In this document: piece by piece, positions 25,374 through 34,330 of the stretch
Position numbering within the stretch: the first letter of the stretch is position 1
Layout of the letters: each line of letters starts with the position of its first letter
Assembly (NCBI GenBank): GCA_035628645.1
Contig: DASPJL010000198.1
Coordinates: 51,461-115,460 of the forward strand
Length of the DNA: 64,000 nt
Source: DASPJL01 sp035628645
Lineage (GTDB): Bacteria; Bacteroidota; Bacteroidia; Cytophagales; Cyclobacteriaceae
Reading direction: 5' to 3'
The notes under the pieces: model-generated
What the model saw: the letters and a program-made list of their open reading frames with translations, nothing else
Databases searched by the model: none
What the model was told of the DNA's origin: nothing
Position numbers and translations under genes: made by a program

Positions 25374-26735
25374 ATGAGTAAAGAAAAACCTTCACTTCCG
25401 AAGGGGACCAGAGATTTCGGTCCTGAAACAATGATCAAAAGGAATTTTATTATCCAGAATATAAAAACAGTCTTTGAACTTTTCGGGTTCTCCCCTATTG
25501 AAACACCTGCAATGGAGAACCTTTCTGTATTAACTGGAAAATATGGAGACGAGGGAGATCAGTTGTTATTTAAGATCTTAAATTCTGGCAATTTCTTAGA
25601 AAAGGTAACGGAAGAAGATCTTTCAAAAGGATATAAGTCTACCACAAACAAAGTTTCGGAAAAAGGGCTGCGGTACGACCTTACCGTACCTTTTGCCCGA
25701 TATGTTGCTATGAATCGGAATGAAATTAGTTTTCCTTTTAAAAGATATCAGATACAACCGGTATGGAGAGCCGACAGACCTCAAAAAGGGCGTTACCGGG
25801 AGTTTTACCAATGTGATGCAGATGTAGTAGGAACCGATTCTCTAATCTGTGAAATGGAAATCGTTGCGATAATAAACCTTGTTTTTCAAAGAATAGGTCT
25901 TAAAGACTTTACGATAAAAATTAACAATCGAAAAATTTTAGCAGGTATAGCAGAATATATTGGCGCCCAGGGAAAAGAAACGGACCTTTTTGTTGCCATC
26001 GATAAACTAGACAAAATTGGTGAAGAAAATGTAGCCAGGGAGTTATTGGAAAAAGGCTTTAGCAAAACCAGTATTGATAAGCTTAAACCCATTCTTAACC
26101 TTTCAGGCGATCATTCTTTTAAAATAGAAGAATTAAAAGATATACTGACCACTGAAACGGGCAAGAAAGGAATCAGTGAACTGGAAGAAATCCTTGAATT
26201 GACTGAAAAATATAAAATAAAAGATTCACACATTGAAATAGACTTAACACTTGCTCGGGGACTTACCTATTATACCGGAGCCATATTCGAGGTAAAGGCA
26301 AATAATGTTTCCATGGGTAGCATTTCAGGTGGGGGACGATACGATAATCTCACCGGAAGCTTTGGTCTTCCGGGTGTTTCCGGCGTTGGAATATCTTTTG
26401 GAATCGACAGGATTTATGACGTAATGGCGGAGCTTGATCTTTTTCCGGAGTCTTCACAAAACTCCACTAGAGTCCTTTTTGCAAATTTTGATAAAGCAGG
26501 TGAAGAATATGTGTTGGAAAGCTTAGCAGAGTTAAGAGCCGCAGGAATAAAAGCTGAAATTTACCCAACAGGGGACAAACTTAAGAAGCAATTAAATTAT
26601 GCTAATGCAAGAAAAATTCCCTTGGTAGTTTTGGCGGGCGAAGAAGAGGTTAAAAATAGCACTTTAACTATAAAGGATATGAATTCAGGCGAACAAAAAA
26701 CAATCCTTAAAAAGGAATTGCTTAAATTAATTTAA
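25374..26735 (+). CDS. hisS: Histidine--tRNA ligase
   Basis: A 453-residue class II aminoacyl-tRNA synthetase charging tRNA-His. It opens with KGTRDFGPE. Motif 2 is FKRYQIQPVWRADRPQKGR with YREFYQCDADVVG. The histidine-specific motifs are LARGLTYYTGAIFEV and, for motif 3, GSISGGGRYDNL plus GVGISFGIDRI. The anticodon-binding domain occupies the last 90 residues. Length and all motifs are normal. A weak promoter-like TAAATTTC lies about 20 bases upstream of the start. Confidence 0.95.
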   Translation: MSKEKPSLPKGTRDFGPETMIKRNFIIQNIKTVFELFGFSPIETPAMENLSVLTGKYGDEGDQLLFKILNSGNFLEKVTEEDLSKGYKSTTNKVSEKGLRYDLTVPFARYVAMNRNEISFPFKRYQIQPVWRADRPQKGRYREFYQCDADVVGTDSLICEMEIVAIINLVFQRIGLKDFTIKINNRKILAGIAEYIGAQGKETDLFVAIDKLDKIGEENVARELLEKGFSKTSIDKLKPILNLSGDHSFKIEELKDILTTETGKKGISELEEILELTEKYKIKDSHIEIDLTLARGLTYYTGAIFEVKANNVSMGSISGGGRYDNLTGSFGLPGVSGVGISFGIDRIYDVMAELDLFPESSQNSTRVLFANFDKAGEEYVLESLAELRAAGIKAEIYPTGDKLKKQLNYANARKIPLVVLAGEEEVKNSTLTIKDMNSGEQKTILKKELLKLI

Positions 26736-26792
26736 AGTTTTATCTTAGAATTACGGAAACTATCAAATAGAATTATTCCAATAATTTAAATA

Positions 26793-27638
26793 ATGAAAAA
26801 ACTTTTAAGATTCGACTGGGCTTCAAAATACTTGTTAAAGCACAAATCCCATTTTGGAATTTTAGAGGGTTTTCTCAGTGAATTAATTTTGGATAATATC
26901 CGCATAAAGGGAGTCTTAGGCAGTACCAACCAAGTAAATGGCGTAGAGGAAAGATCCAGCAGGACAGATTTTTTAGCAGAAAATTCTAAAGGAGAATTGA
27001 TCGTTCAGATTCAAAATAACCGTGAATCTAACTATATGTTAAAGATGCTGTATGGATCCAGTAAATCCCTTATCGATAATTTTCAAGGCTATGGCGGAGC
27101 ACGTCCCAAAAAATTAATCTGTATTAATATTGTTTATGCCCCCGCCCAGGATGATGATTACATCTACAGAGGGAAATCGATGTTTGAGGGATTGCACAAA
27201 AAAAATCTTGTAGAAATTAATAAAATAAATGGCTTCTCCAAGACAGACCTGAAAGATATGTTTCCTGAATATTATTTGATTTATGTATATAATTTCAGGG
27301 ACGTTATAAAAACCTCACTCGACGAGTGGATCTACTATTTTAAACATGCTGCTATAAAAGATGATTTTACAGCCAATGGTTTAAGAGAAGCAAAAGAAAA
27401 ATTGAGCCTAAGTAAATTAACTGAAGAGGAAAGAAAAAAATACGAATCCTTTCTAAATGTAATAAGCAACGACCCTTTGGAAGTTTTGCAAATGAGACTT
27501 AAAACGGAAAGTCTTTTAAAAGAAAAGGAAAGACATACTAAAGTTGAAATCGCTAAGGCCTTAAAAAGTCAATTTGTTCCCCTTGAAATTATTTCCCAAA
27601 GTACAGGTCTTTCCGTAGTGGAAGTTCAAAGTCTTTAA
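26793..27638 (+). CDS. PD-(D/E)XK nuclease family transposase-like protein (Rpn-like)
   Basis: A 281-residue member of the Rpn/PD-(D/E)XK family transposase group, which includes recombination-promoting nucleases. The N-terminus FDWASKYLLKHKSHFGILEGFLSEL and RTDFLAENSKGELIVQIQNNRE are characteristic. The metal-binding Asp59 is present. The acidic residue normally found in the ExQ/ExK position is Gln72 (VQIQ), so nuclease activity may be reduced. A helix-turn-helix-like C-terminus (EIAKALKSQFVPLEIISQSTGLSVVEV) is usual for the group. It is complete, without terminal repeats, and its stop abuts the stop of the convergent gene at 27639. Confidence 0.8.
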   Translation: MKKLLRFDWASKYLLKHKSHFGILEGFLSELILDNIRIKGVLGSTNQVNGVEERSSRTDFLAENSKGELIVQIQNNRESNYMLKMLYGSSKSLIDNFQGYGGARPKKLICINIVYAPAQDDDYIYRGKSMFEGLHKKNLVEINKINGFSKTDLKDMFPEYYLIYVYNFRDVIKTSLDEWIYYFKHAAIKDDFTANGLREAKEKLSLSKLTEEERKKYESFLNVISNDPLEVLQMRLKTESLLKEKERHTKVEIAKALKSQFVPLEIISQSTGLSVVEVQSL

Positions 27639-28091
27639 TTAAAGTTTTATTGAATTTACTTTATTTTTCTTGAGATCCTTCTTTAAAGCTTCCAAATCAA
27701 CATTCAGCGCCAATTCAATATTCTTTTTGCCCATAAAACCCTTCACGTACTCAATTTCAAGACTCTGAATAAAGTTTTTATACCCTTTATCCTTTATTAA
27801 CTCCTGATAATAGCGTTGATTTTGAGACATAAATTCTTCTTCTTCGCCAAGCAAAGGAAGCGACTGGGCAGTTCCTGGTACTCCTTCAAATAAAAGGGAT
27901 TTAAAAGCCCTGACTTCAGCATTTTCTAAAGCCGTTGCTTTATCTTTTCCCAACGCGGTTGCCTTGACTTTAATTGAAGAAGCTTTCATTGGGGTCTTCA
28001 TTGTAGAAGCTTCGGAGGCATAATTCCCTGTACAATAAAGGGCGATTGTTCCCACCATCAGCAGGATTGGAAAATATTTAAAAACGTTCAT
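27639..28091 (-). CDS. Secreted protein of unknown function
   Basis: A 150-residue protein with an N-terminal export signal (FPILLMVGTIALYC; Cys20 could be a lipobox). The mature part has the pattern SIKVKATALGKDKATALENAEVRA, which resembles the alternating strand and helix start of LPP20-type or similar envelope lipoproteins that process ATALGxxxxxALxxA repeats. No catalytic residues were recognised. It is convergent with the Rpn-like gene with no spacing and has no obvious operon partner. Confidence 0.6.
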   Translation of the reverse strand: MNVFKYFPILLMVGTIALYCTGNYASEASTMKTPMKASSIKVKATALGKDKATALENAEVRAFKSLLFEGVPGTAQSLPLLGEEEEFMSQNQRYYQELIKDKGYKNFIQSLEIEYVKGFMGKKNIELALNVDLEALKKDLKKNKVNSIKL

Positions 28092-28324
28092 AGCAGTTTG
28101 ATTTATTTAAGGATTGAATACAATAAGCCGGCTGAGCAACAATAAGTGATGGAGAAGAAATTAAGGAATAACTCCTGTTCTCCTTTCGTTCACTAAGATT
28201 TAAGAGATGAAAAATGGTCAGTAGAAATTTTATCATAGAGTAAATAACATGTATCAAAAATGTTGGATATATTATAAAATATCTACTGTATTTTATATTT
28301 TTTCTTACCTACATTTTTGATTAG

Positions 28325-29557
28325 TTACTTTATGATAAATCCGGCGGCTTTTAGGTCATTCCAATATCCCGGATATGATTTATTTACTACAGAAGGATTG
28401 ATGATTTCAACCGGAGCTATACTGGCCAATGGAGCAAAAGCCATTGCCATTCTGTGGTCATCATAGGTTTCAAATCGAAGATCTGAATAAGATTCTACTG
28501 GTCTATTGTCATTTTCCAAAACCCAAAGACTATTGTCCTCATTGATTTTGGAGCCAATTTTTATCAGTTCATTTTGTAAGGCAAGGATTCTATCCGTTTC
28601 TTTAATTCTTAAACTTTCAAGTCCTCTTGCTGTTAACTTAATTTTTTTTGCGGCACATATTACAAAAACAGTTTGCGCCAGGTCAGGACAATTCGAAAAA
28701 TCAAATTCCAACTCATTTTTACTTGGTATTTTTTTTAATCTTACACCGCCTTCATTAAAAGAAGTTTCCACTCCCAGTGAAGACATAATTTTCACTATTG
28801 TACTATCTCCCTGCAAAGAATCTTTCTTCAGTCCGATCAGTTCCAGATCTGATTTTTCACTCAAAGCCGCAATACTAAACCAATAGCTCGCTCCTGACCA
28901 GTCCGATTCGATCCAATACTTTTCTGCTGTATAAGGTTTAGGCGCTACAGTAATTGTACTCCCCTTCCATGTGTATGAAGCCCCAAAAAGCGTCATTAAG
29001 GAAAGTGTCATTTCGATATAAGGTACCGAGCCTATTTTGCCTTCAAGCGTTAATTCAAGTCCTTCCGGCAATATCGGTCCTACCATCAAAAGCGCTGAAA
29101 TGTACTGACTGCTGACATCCCCTCTTATTCGGATGTTCTTTTTACCTGAATAACTAAATCCTGAAATTTGCAAAGGAGGATAGCCCTCGTTTTTCTGATA
29201 CTTTATCTCTGCACCCAATTCCCTAAGGGCATCAACTAAAATTTTTATTGGCCTTTCCTGCATCCGTTCAGTACCTGTAAGAATCTTATTAAGTCCCTTC
29301 ACTGAGCAATAGGCTACCAGAAACCGCATCGTTGTTCCTGCATCCAGTACGTTCAGTTCCTTTTCATCTGAAGCAAGTAATCTTAGCATAGTTTGAGTAT
29401 CGCGGGCCTCAGAAATATTAGACAACTGCGCCTTATTACCAGAAAGTGCATTGATAATTAAAGAACGGTTACTTTCACTTTTTGAAGAAGGTAATAGGAT
29501 AGCACCTTTGGTAGATTTAGATGGAAGACTAAGGATAACGGATTCGGAACTCTGCAT
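28325..29557 (-). CDS. aroA: 3-phosphoshikimate 1-carboxyvinyltransferase (EPSP synthase)
   Basis: A 410-residue EPSP synthase, joining shikimate-3-phosphate with phosphoenolpyruvate in the chorismate pathway. PSSKSESNRSLIINAL near the N-terminus carries the substrate-binding Lys and Ser. LDAGTTMRFLVAYCSVKG holds the PEP-binding loop (a DAGTTMRF form rather than NAGTAxR), and RIKETDRI holds the catalytic Glu and Arg. A second DDHRMAMAFAP motif near the C-terminus is typical. It stands alone between an orphan secreted gene and the divergent murK-murQ operon. Length is slightly short for the family, as in other Bacteroidota. Confidence 0.95.
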   Translation of the reverse strand: MQSSESVILSLPSKSTKGAILLPSSKSESNRSLIINALSGNKAQLSNISEARDTQTMLRLLASDEKELNVLDAGTTMRFLVAYCSVKGLNKILTGTERMQERPIKILVDALRELGAEIKYQKNEGYPPLQISGFSYSGKKNIRIRGDVSSQYISALLMVGPILPEGLELTLEGKIGSVPYIEMTLSLMTLFGASYTWKGSTITVAPKPYTAEKYWIESDWSGASYWFSIAALSEKSDLELIGLKKDSLQGDSTIVKIMSSLGVETSFNEGGVRLKKIPSKNELEFDFSNCPDLAQTVFVICAAKKIKLTARGLESLRIKETDRILALQNELIKIGSKINEDNSLWVLENDNRPVESYSDLRFETYDDHRMAMAFAPLASIAPVEIINPSVVNKSYPGYWNDLKAAGFIIK

Positions 29558-29765
29558 GTGTTTAAAATAAAAGGTGCAATATTAATGGTTTTGAAAGAGT
29601 TTTGAATAAAAGCAATGCCAGCATTTTATTTAAAAAGATAAAATCTATGGGCAGAGGCAAGAATAAAAATCAATAATTTACAAATGTTATACGCACACGT
29701 TTTAAAATTTTCAACTTTTAAAAATCATTTAATAGGATTTTAAACTGTGAATTTTTAATTTAGCA

Positions 29766-29773
29766 TAAATTTG
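29766..29773 (+). promoter_or_regulatory. Probable -7 box of the murK-murQ operon
   Basis: TAAATTTG at 29766-29773 is a perfect match to the Bacteroidota -7 consensus TAnnTTTG, 15 bases before the kinase start codon. No clear TTTG lies at the -33 position, so the call is moderate. Confidence 0.4.
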
Positions 29774-29788
29774 GTAAAAATAATTTCT

Positions 29789-30643
29789 ATGATCATAATC
29801 TCAGACAGCGGCTCCACTAAGACAGATTGGAGACTTCTTTTAAATGATTCCTCCATTGAGCAGGTGAAAACATTGGGTTTTAGTCCAAGATTTCAACAAA
29901 GCGAGGAAATTTACACTGAAATAGAGGCTAAACTTTTGCCACTGATTAAAGAGGAGGTGAATGAAATTTATTTTTATGGTGCCGGCTGTTCTACAGAACA
30001 GGCCAATATTATTGTAGAAAATGCTTTATTAAAAGCATTTCCTAATGCAGAAATTCACGTTGAAGAAGACATGCTTGCCGCTGCAAGAGCCTTATGTGGG
30101 AATGAACCTGGTATTGCATGCATTTTAGGCACAGGTTCAAACTCCTGTCTTTATGACGGAGAAAAAATAGTAGGCGCCATGCCCAATTTAGGCTTTATTA
30201 TGGGTGATGAAGGTAGCGCCGGATATATGGGTAAAAAATTAGTTGTGGATTATATTCATGGAGATATGCCCTCCCATCTGATTGAAAAATTTAAGAAGCG
30301 ATTCAACAATCTTACCCGGGAAGAAGTAGTGGACAATGTTTATAATAAGCCAATGCCCAGCCGTTATCTCGCAACTTTCACCAAATTTATATTCGACAAC
30401 TTATCAGATCCTTATTGTTATAAATTGGTCTACAATTCCTTTGTAGAGTTTTTTGATAAAACGGTATGCAAATACCCTGATTATAAAAACATAAAAGTAC
30501 ACTTCGTTGGCTCGATCTCCTTTTATTACAGCAATATTTTACGCCAGGTCGCCAATGATAAAGGCGTAACATTAAAGAACATTCTTGAAAGTCCTATTGC
30601 GGGATTAACTTTATACCATCAACAACAAATAATAGCCAAGTGA
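29789..30643 (+). CDS. murK: BadF/BadG-type N-acetylhexosamine kinase (MurK-like)
   Basis: A 284-residue ASKHA-fold kinase from ATG 29789 (MIIISDSGSTKTDWRL). The TTG-initiated extension to 29771 overlaps a promoter box and was rejected. Phosphate-binding motifs are SDSGSTKTDW and CILGTGSNSC, with the adenosine/hinge motif MGDEGSAGYMGKKLV. In Clostridium and Tannerella such kinases phosphorylate MurNAc (and GlcNAc) and are linked to MurQ. Here the stop codon overlaps the GTG start of murQ (GTGA), so translation is coupled. It should make MurNAc-6-phosphate in the cytoplasm during peptidoglycan recycling. Confidence 0.8.
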   Translation: MIIISDSGSTKTDWRLLLNDSSIEQVKTLGFSPRFQQSEEIYTEIEAKLLPLIKEEVNEIYFYGAGCSTEQANIIVENALLKAFPNAEIHVEEDMLAAARALCGNEPGIACILGTGSNSCLYDGEKIVGAMPNLGFIMGDEGSAGYMGKKLVVDYIHGDMPSHLIEKFKKRFNNLTREEVVDNVYNKPMPSRYLATFTKFIFDNLSDPYCYKLVYNSFVEFFDKTVCKYPDYKNIKVHFVGSISFYYSNILRQVANDKGVTLKNILESPIAGLTLYHQQQIIAK

Positions 30644-31443
30644 CCGTAACCGAATCGTCCTCCAAATACAACGACCTGGACAAAATGTCCGTGAGGGAAC
30701 TCTTGGTTAATATAAATAACGAAGACAAAACCGTTCCTAATGCAGTAGAAAAGACTATTCCGCAAATTGAGAAACTGGTTTCAGGAATTGTAGAAAGAAT
30801 GAAAAAAGGAGGAAGACTATTCTACATAGGGGCCGGCACGAGCGGTCGGTTAGGCATTGTTGATGCATCTGAACTCCCTCCTACTTATGGCGTTCCACAC
30901 GGATTGGCGATTGGAATTATTGCAGGAGGAGACAGTGCTATAAGGAAAGCGGTAGAGTTCGCAGAAGATGACACCGCCCAAGCCTGGAAAGATCTGTCGG
31001 AGTTCAATATTGACATAAACGATACGGTTGTAGGAATTGCTGCCTCAGGAAGAACTCCCTATGTAATAGGAGGACTACAAAAATGCAGGGAAAAAGGAAT
31101 CTTTACGGGAAGTATCACGTGCAATACTCAAACTGAAGTTGCCAAACATTCCGATGTCGCAATAGAAGTGGTAGTAGGGCCTGAATTTGTTACCGGTTCT
31201 ACAAGAATGAAAGCAGGTACTGCCCAAAAACTTGTACTTAATATGCTTTCTACAGCAGTGATGATCCAACTAGGCAAAGTAAAAGGGAACAAAATGGTGG
31301 ATATGCAGCTTTCCAATAACAAGTTGGTTTTAAGAGGAACATTGATGCTGATGGAAGAACTAAAAATAAGCCAGGCAGAGGCAGATAAATTATTGAAAAA
31401 ATATGGAAATGTGAGGGCTGTTTTAGACAATTATAATGCATGA
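30640..31443 (+). CDS. murQ: N-acetylmuramic acid 6-phosphate etherase
   Basis: A 267-residue SIS-domain etherase that cleaves the lactyl ether of MurNAc-6-P to give GlcNAc-6-P and lactate. The signature YIGAGTSGRLGIVDASELPPTYG starts at residue 62 and contains the catalytic Glu78. VTGSTRMKAGTAQKLVLNM is the second family signature. It starts with GTG overlapping the kinase stop and ends overlapping the start of the next gene (ATG 31436). The three genes are therefore translationally coupled. The protein is somewhat short of the ~300-residue norm at the C-terminal helical end but has every active-site motif. Confidence 0.93.
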   Translation: MTVTESSSKYNDLDKMSVRELLVNINNEDKTVPNAVEKTIPQIEKLVSGIVERMKKGGRLFYIGAGTSGRLGIVDASELPPTYGVPHGLAIGIIAGGDSAIRKAVEFAEDDTAQAWKDLSEFNIDINDTVVGIAASGRTPYVIGGLQKCREKGIFTGSITCNTQTEVAKHSDVAIEVVVGPEFVTGSTRMKAGTAQKLVLNMLSTAVMIQLGKVKGNKMVDMQLSNNKLVLRGTLMLMEELKISQAEADKLLKKYGNVRAVLDNYNA

Positions 31444-32002
31444 TATCGAACCTTTTTATAACTGGGAAAAATATTATTCTGTAGAGCAAGATGAGAACTC
31501 CCCTTTCTATGGAAAAAAGTATGACTTCACCCAATACACTAATGATATCTATGGGTATTATATAGATCCTGCCTGGGATTATATAGGTTCAGAAACTTTA
31601 TATATTAAAATTCTTTTTGCCAATTATAAGCGCAACTATGTAATCATAGAATTATTCGGAGAATGGAATGATGCCATTCACAATGACATTATGCATCTAA
31701 AAAGAAACGTCATTGACCATTTGACCAAATATGGAATCACCCAATATATTCTGATAGGAGAAAACATCTTCAACTTTCACGGCTCTGACGACTGTTATTA
31801 TGAAGAATGGTTTGAAGATGTCGAAGACGGTTGGATCGCTGCTTTAAATTTCAGGGATTTTGTGCTGGAAGAGTGGAAAAAGTATAAATTGGATTGGTAC
31901 ATAAATTATGGAGGGAGCCTGGAGATAGAAGGCTGGAGAACCATGAAGCCAAATGATTTTTATGAATCGGTAAGACAAGCCATCGTACGAAGAATAGGAT
32001 AG
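31436..32002 (+). CDS. Unknown protein, third gene of the MurK-MurQ operon
   Basis: A 188-residue soluble protein rich in Tyr, Trp and acidic residues (MHDIEPFYNWEKYYSVEQ; YYEEWFEDVEDGWIAALNF). No known domain was recognised. Its start overlaps the last 8 bases of murQ, so it is translationally coupled to the MurNAc pathway and may act in the same process. It has no signal peptide and appears cytoplasmic. The gene ends 56 bases before the convergent SprT-like gene. Confidence 0.75.
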   Translation: MHDIEPFYNWEKYYSVEQDENSPFYGKKYDFTQYTNDIYGYYIDPAWDYIGSETLYIKILFANYKRNYVIIELFGEWNDAIHNDIMHLKRNVIDHLTKYGITQYILIGENIFNFHGSDDCYYEEWFEDVEDGWIAALNFRDFVLEEWKKYKLDWYINYGGSLEIEGWRTMKPNDFYESVRQAIVRRIG

Positions 32003-32058
32003 TACTAATGACGATTTTAGAATGACGAATAAATGAAATCGGTTAAAGAAAAACCTCG

Positions 32059-32676
32059 CTAAAAACTACTCATTTTTTTTACTTCGGCAATTTTTGGTAT
32101 TAGGAAACGCTTGCCTGTCTTCACTTCCATACAAATGTATCTTGTTCTTTTAATTTCCTCCTTAATAAAAACTCTCTTGTTAAATACAAATTTTTCCCCG
32201 GGACTTAACTCATGCAGGCTGATTTCATTTTTCTTCTTATTAAATGAACGAATAGCAGCAGTAAGGTTAGGATCTGAACAAGAGGAAGCCTTTGGATTAG
32301 TCATATAATTATTCAGCGCATCGTAAATCCTTTCAGGGAAATTATCAAGATTAAGCACCGGCTTGACCAAAAGTTGAAATTCCTTTTTCCATTCCATCCC
32401 ATGTGGAGGTATCCTATTGCCGTATTTTTTAAAAGCTTTAAGGTGGGCAATCTCATGAAGGTAGGTAATTAAAAACCCAAAGCAGTTAATGTCATGATTA
32501 ACGGTGATGGTATGTCTTTTTGTTGAATAATCATACCTGTAATCACCAAGTTTAGTTAATCTTTTGGGGGTGATCTTTAGGTCAAACTTATTTTCATGCC
32601 ACAGGTACACACAATATTCCACTGCAGCAGGAGGAACAAATTTAATAAAGGTCTGTTGAGGGGTAAGCGAATGCAT
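32059..32676 (-). CDS. SprT-like zinc metalloprotease family protein
   Basis: A 205-residue SprT-like protein from Met at 32676 (MHSLTPQQTF); the 10-residue upstream extension is less plausible. The zinc motif HEIAH is at 74-78 (His74, Glu75, His78), with a further His92 in PPHGMEW as likely third ligand. The C-terminus has a strand-rich segment (FNKRVFIKEEIKRTRYICM). SprT/Spartan relatives degrade DNA-protein crosslinks, but the role of this bacterial subgroup is not established. A terminator lies between it and the lipoprotein gene upstream. Confidence 0.8.
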   Translation of the reverse strand: MHSLTPQQTFIKFVPPAAVEYCVYLWHENKFDLKITPKRLTKLGDYRYDYSTKRHTITVNHDINCFGFLITYLHEIAHLKAFKKYGNRIPPHGMEWKKEFQLLVKPVLNLDNFPERIYDALNNYMTNPKASSCSDPNLTAAIRSFNKKKNEISLHELSPGEKFVFNKRVFIKEEIKRTRYICMEVKTGKRFLIPKIAEVKKMSSF

Positions 32677-32690
32677 ATTAGTGCATATAT

Positions 32691-32720
32691 AAAAAAAAGA
32701 GCTCAAAAAGAGCTCTTTTA
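32691..32720. terminator. Terminator between the acidic lipoprotein and SprT-like genes
   Basis: A run of A, then AGAGCTC, a 5-base A loop, GAGCTCT and a run of T. The stem is symmetrical and would work in both directions. It probably ends the small lipoprotein transcript on the minus strand. Confidence 0.75.
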
Positions 32721-32742
32721 ATTCAAATTATTTTACTGAAAA

Positions 32743-32949
32743 TTATTGAGCAGCAGCAGTGTCAGCTTCTACAGCAGCAGTGTCAGCTTCTACAGCAGCA
32801 GTGTCCATTGTTGCATCTTCAGTTGTTACTTCTTCAGTTACTTCTTCAGTTGCAGTTTCTTCAGTTGCTTCTTCAGATTTTTTAGAATCACATGATGTAA
32901 AGGTGAATAAAGCACCAGATACTAATAATAACGCAAATAACTTTTTCAT
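32743..32949 (-). CDS. Small acidic repeat lipoprotein
   Basis: A 68-residue lipoprotein: signal MKKLFALLLVSGALFTFTSC (Cys20), then a low-complexity acidic tail. The tail is rich in Glu and Thr (EEATEETATEEVTEEV) and ends in two copies of the 7-residue unit AAVEADT plus a partial third, encoded by 21-base tandem DNA repeats (about 32750-32810). No folded domain is expected. A promoter-like TATATTTG with CTTG upstream (32982-33014, minus strand) gives a 30-base leader. Such small, strongly promoted acidic lipoproteins are common in Bacteroidota, but their role is unknown. A good terminator follows. Confidence 0.75.
   Translation of the reverse strand: MKKLFALLLVSGALFTFTSCDSKKSEEATEETATEEVTEEVTTEDATMDTAAVEADTAAVEADTAAAQ
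32750..32812. repeat. 21-bp tandem repeat inside the acidic lipoprotein gene
   Basis: The unit AGCAGCAGTGTCAGCTTCTAC recurs with a 21-base period, giving about two and a half copies that encode AAVEADT. The period is a multiple of 3, so copy-number change would keep the frame. Confidence 0.8.
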
Positions 32950-32981
32950 TTTTACAGTTTTTAAATTTTCAAATTTAAGAC

Positions 32982-33014
32982 CAAATATAGATAATACTTG
33001 TAATACGAAGCAAG
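32982..33014 (-). promoter_or_regulatory. Probable promoter of the acidic lipoprotein gene
   Basis: On the minus strand TATATTTG (plus 32982-32989) matches TAnnTTTG, with CTTG (33011-33014) 21 bases upstream at the -33 position. It would give a transcript starting near 32976. Confidence 0.5.
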
Positions 33015-33019
33015 CTTCT

Positions 33020-34330
33020 TTACTTTTTTCTAAAAATTATTTTAACAGGAACACCCTCAAATCCAAAGTGTGCGCGGATTTTATTTTCAAGAAATCTTTC
33101 ATAGGATTCCTTAATGTATTGAGGTAAATTACAAAAAAAAGCAAATGTAGGACTTCTGGTAGGCAACTGTGTTATATACTTTATTTTAATATATTTCCCT
33201 TTGATTGCAGGTGGAGGAAAAGCCTCAATTTCCTTTAGCAAAATGTCATTAAGCTTTGATGTAGGTATTTTTTTGGTCTTATTTTCATATACCTCCACCG
33301 CTGTTTCAATTGCTTTAAAAATCCTTTGCTTATTGACTACCGAAGTAAAAATAACAGGCATGTAATCCATCGGAGCAAGCCTTCGCCTTAATTCATCTTC
33401 ATAAGCCTTCGCAGTATTACTGGTTTTTCCTTCAACTAAATCCCATTTATTCACCAATAGCACAAAGCCTTTCTTGTTTCTTTCAGCAAGGGAAATAATG
33501 TTCATATCCTGCGATTCCAATCCTCTTTCTGCATCCAGCATGATGATACAAACATCTGAATCTTCCAATGCCCGAATAGACCTTAACACAGAATAAAATT
33601 CTATATCTTCGGTCACTTTTGCTTTTTTCCTTATTCCTGCGGTATCGGTAAGAATGAAGTCCTTATTAAAAAGCTGATACCGCGTATTGATTGCATCCCT
33701 TGTAGTTCCTGCCACATCGGTTACGATACTTCGCTCTTTTCCTATAAGTGCATTTAGAAAAGAAGATTTACCTACATTAGGTCTTCCCAATATAGCAAAC
33801 CGGGGAATGCCGGCTTCAGGATTTTCATCATCAGAAGCTTCGAAGTGTTTGACAACTTCATCCAATAATTCCCCTGTACCCGAACCATTCTGGGAAGAAA
33901 TAGTAAGGACTTCTCCTAAACCTAAAGCATAGAACTCGCCTGCATACTGAGCCTTATCGCCCGTATCTGCTTTATTGGCAACTATATAAATAGGCTTTTT
34001 TATTTGTCTTAAAAGGTTTGCGAAATCTCTGTCCAGGTCAGTAAGGCCCTCAATAACATCAACCATAAAAAGCACTACGGATGATTCTTCAAGCGCCAGC
34101 TTCACTTGTTTCCTGATCTCTCCTTCAAATATATCTTCAGAACCTTCTACATATCCACCGGTATCTACTACTGTAAAATGCTTTCCAATCCATTCCCCAT
34201 ATCCATAATGGCGGTCTCTGGTAACCCCACTTACATTATCCATGATTGCCCTTCTTTCTTCAATAAGCCTATTAAATAAAGTGGATTTTCCTACGTTTGG
34301 TCTGCCAACAATTGCAACAATATTTGCCAT
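33020..34330 (-). CDS. der: Ribosome-assembly GTPase Der (EngA)
   Basis: A 436-residue double-GTPase essential for 50S maturation. Met at 34330 (MANIVAIVGRPNVGKSTLF) is the start; the seven codons before it are an extension of the frame. The first G domain has GRPNVGKST, DTGG and NKAD; the second has GRPNVGKSS, DTAG and NKWD. A C-terminal KH-like domain ends in FEGVPVKIIFRKK. A perfect -7 box (TACTTTTG, minus strand, plus 34349-34356) lies 18 bases upstream. Length is standard. Confidence 0.95.
   Translation of the reverse strand: MANIVAIVGRPNVGKSTLFNRLIEERRAIMDNVSGVTRDRHYGYGEWIGKHFTVVDTGGYVEGSEDIFEGEIRKQVKLALEESSVVLFMVDVIEGLTDLDRDFANLLRQIKKPIYIVANKADTGDKAQYAGEFYALGLGEVLTISSQNGSGTGELLDEVVKHFEASDDENPEAGIPRFAILGRPNVGKSSFLNALIGKERSIVTDVAGTTRDAINTRYQLFNKDFILTDTAGIRKKAKVTEDIEFYSVLRSIRALEDSDVCIIMLDAERGLESQDMNIISLAERNKKGFVLLVNKWDLVEGKTSNTAKAYEDELRRRLAPMDYMPVIFTSVVNKQRIFKAIETAVEVYENKTKKIPTSKLNDILLKEIEAFPPPAIKGKYIKIKYITQLPTRSPTFAFFCNLPQYIKESYERFLENKIRAHFGFEGVPVKIIFRKK

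Noticed and set aside
32759..33127. 122-codon plus-strand ORF over the acidic lipoprotein
   Set aside because: The Ser/Val/Ala repeats are the antisense of the Glu/Thr/Ala repeat tail; the minus-strand frame has a lipobox, promoter and terminator.
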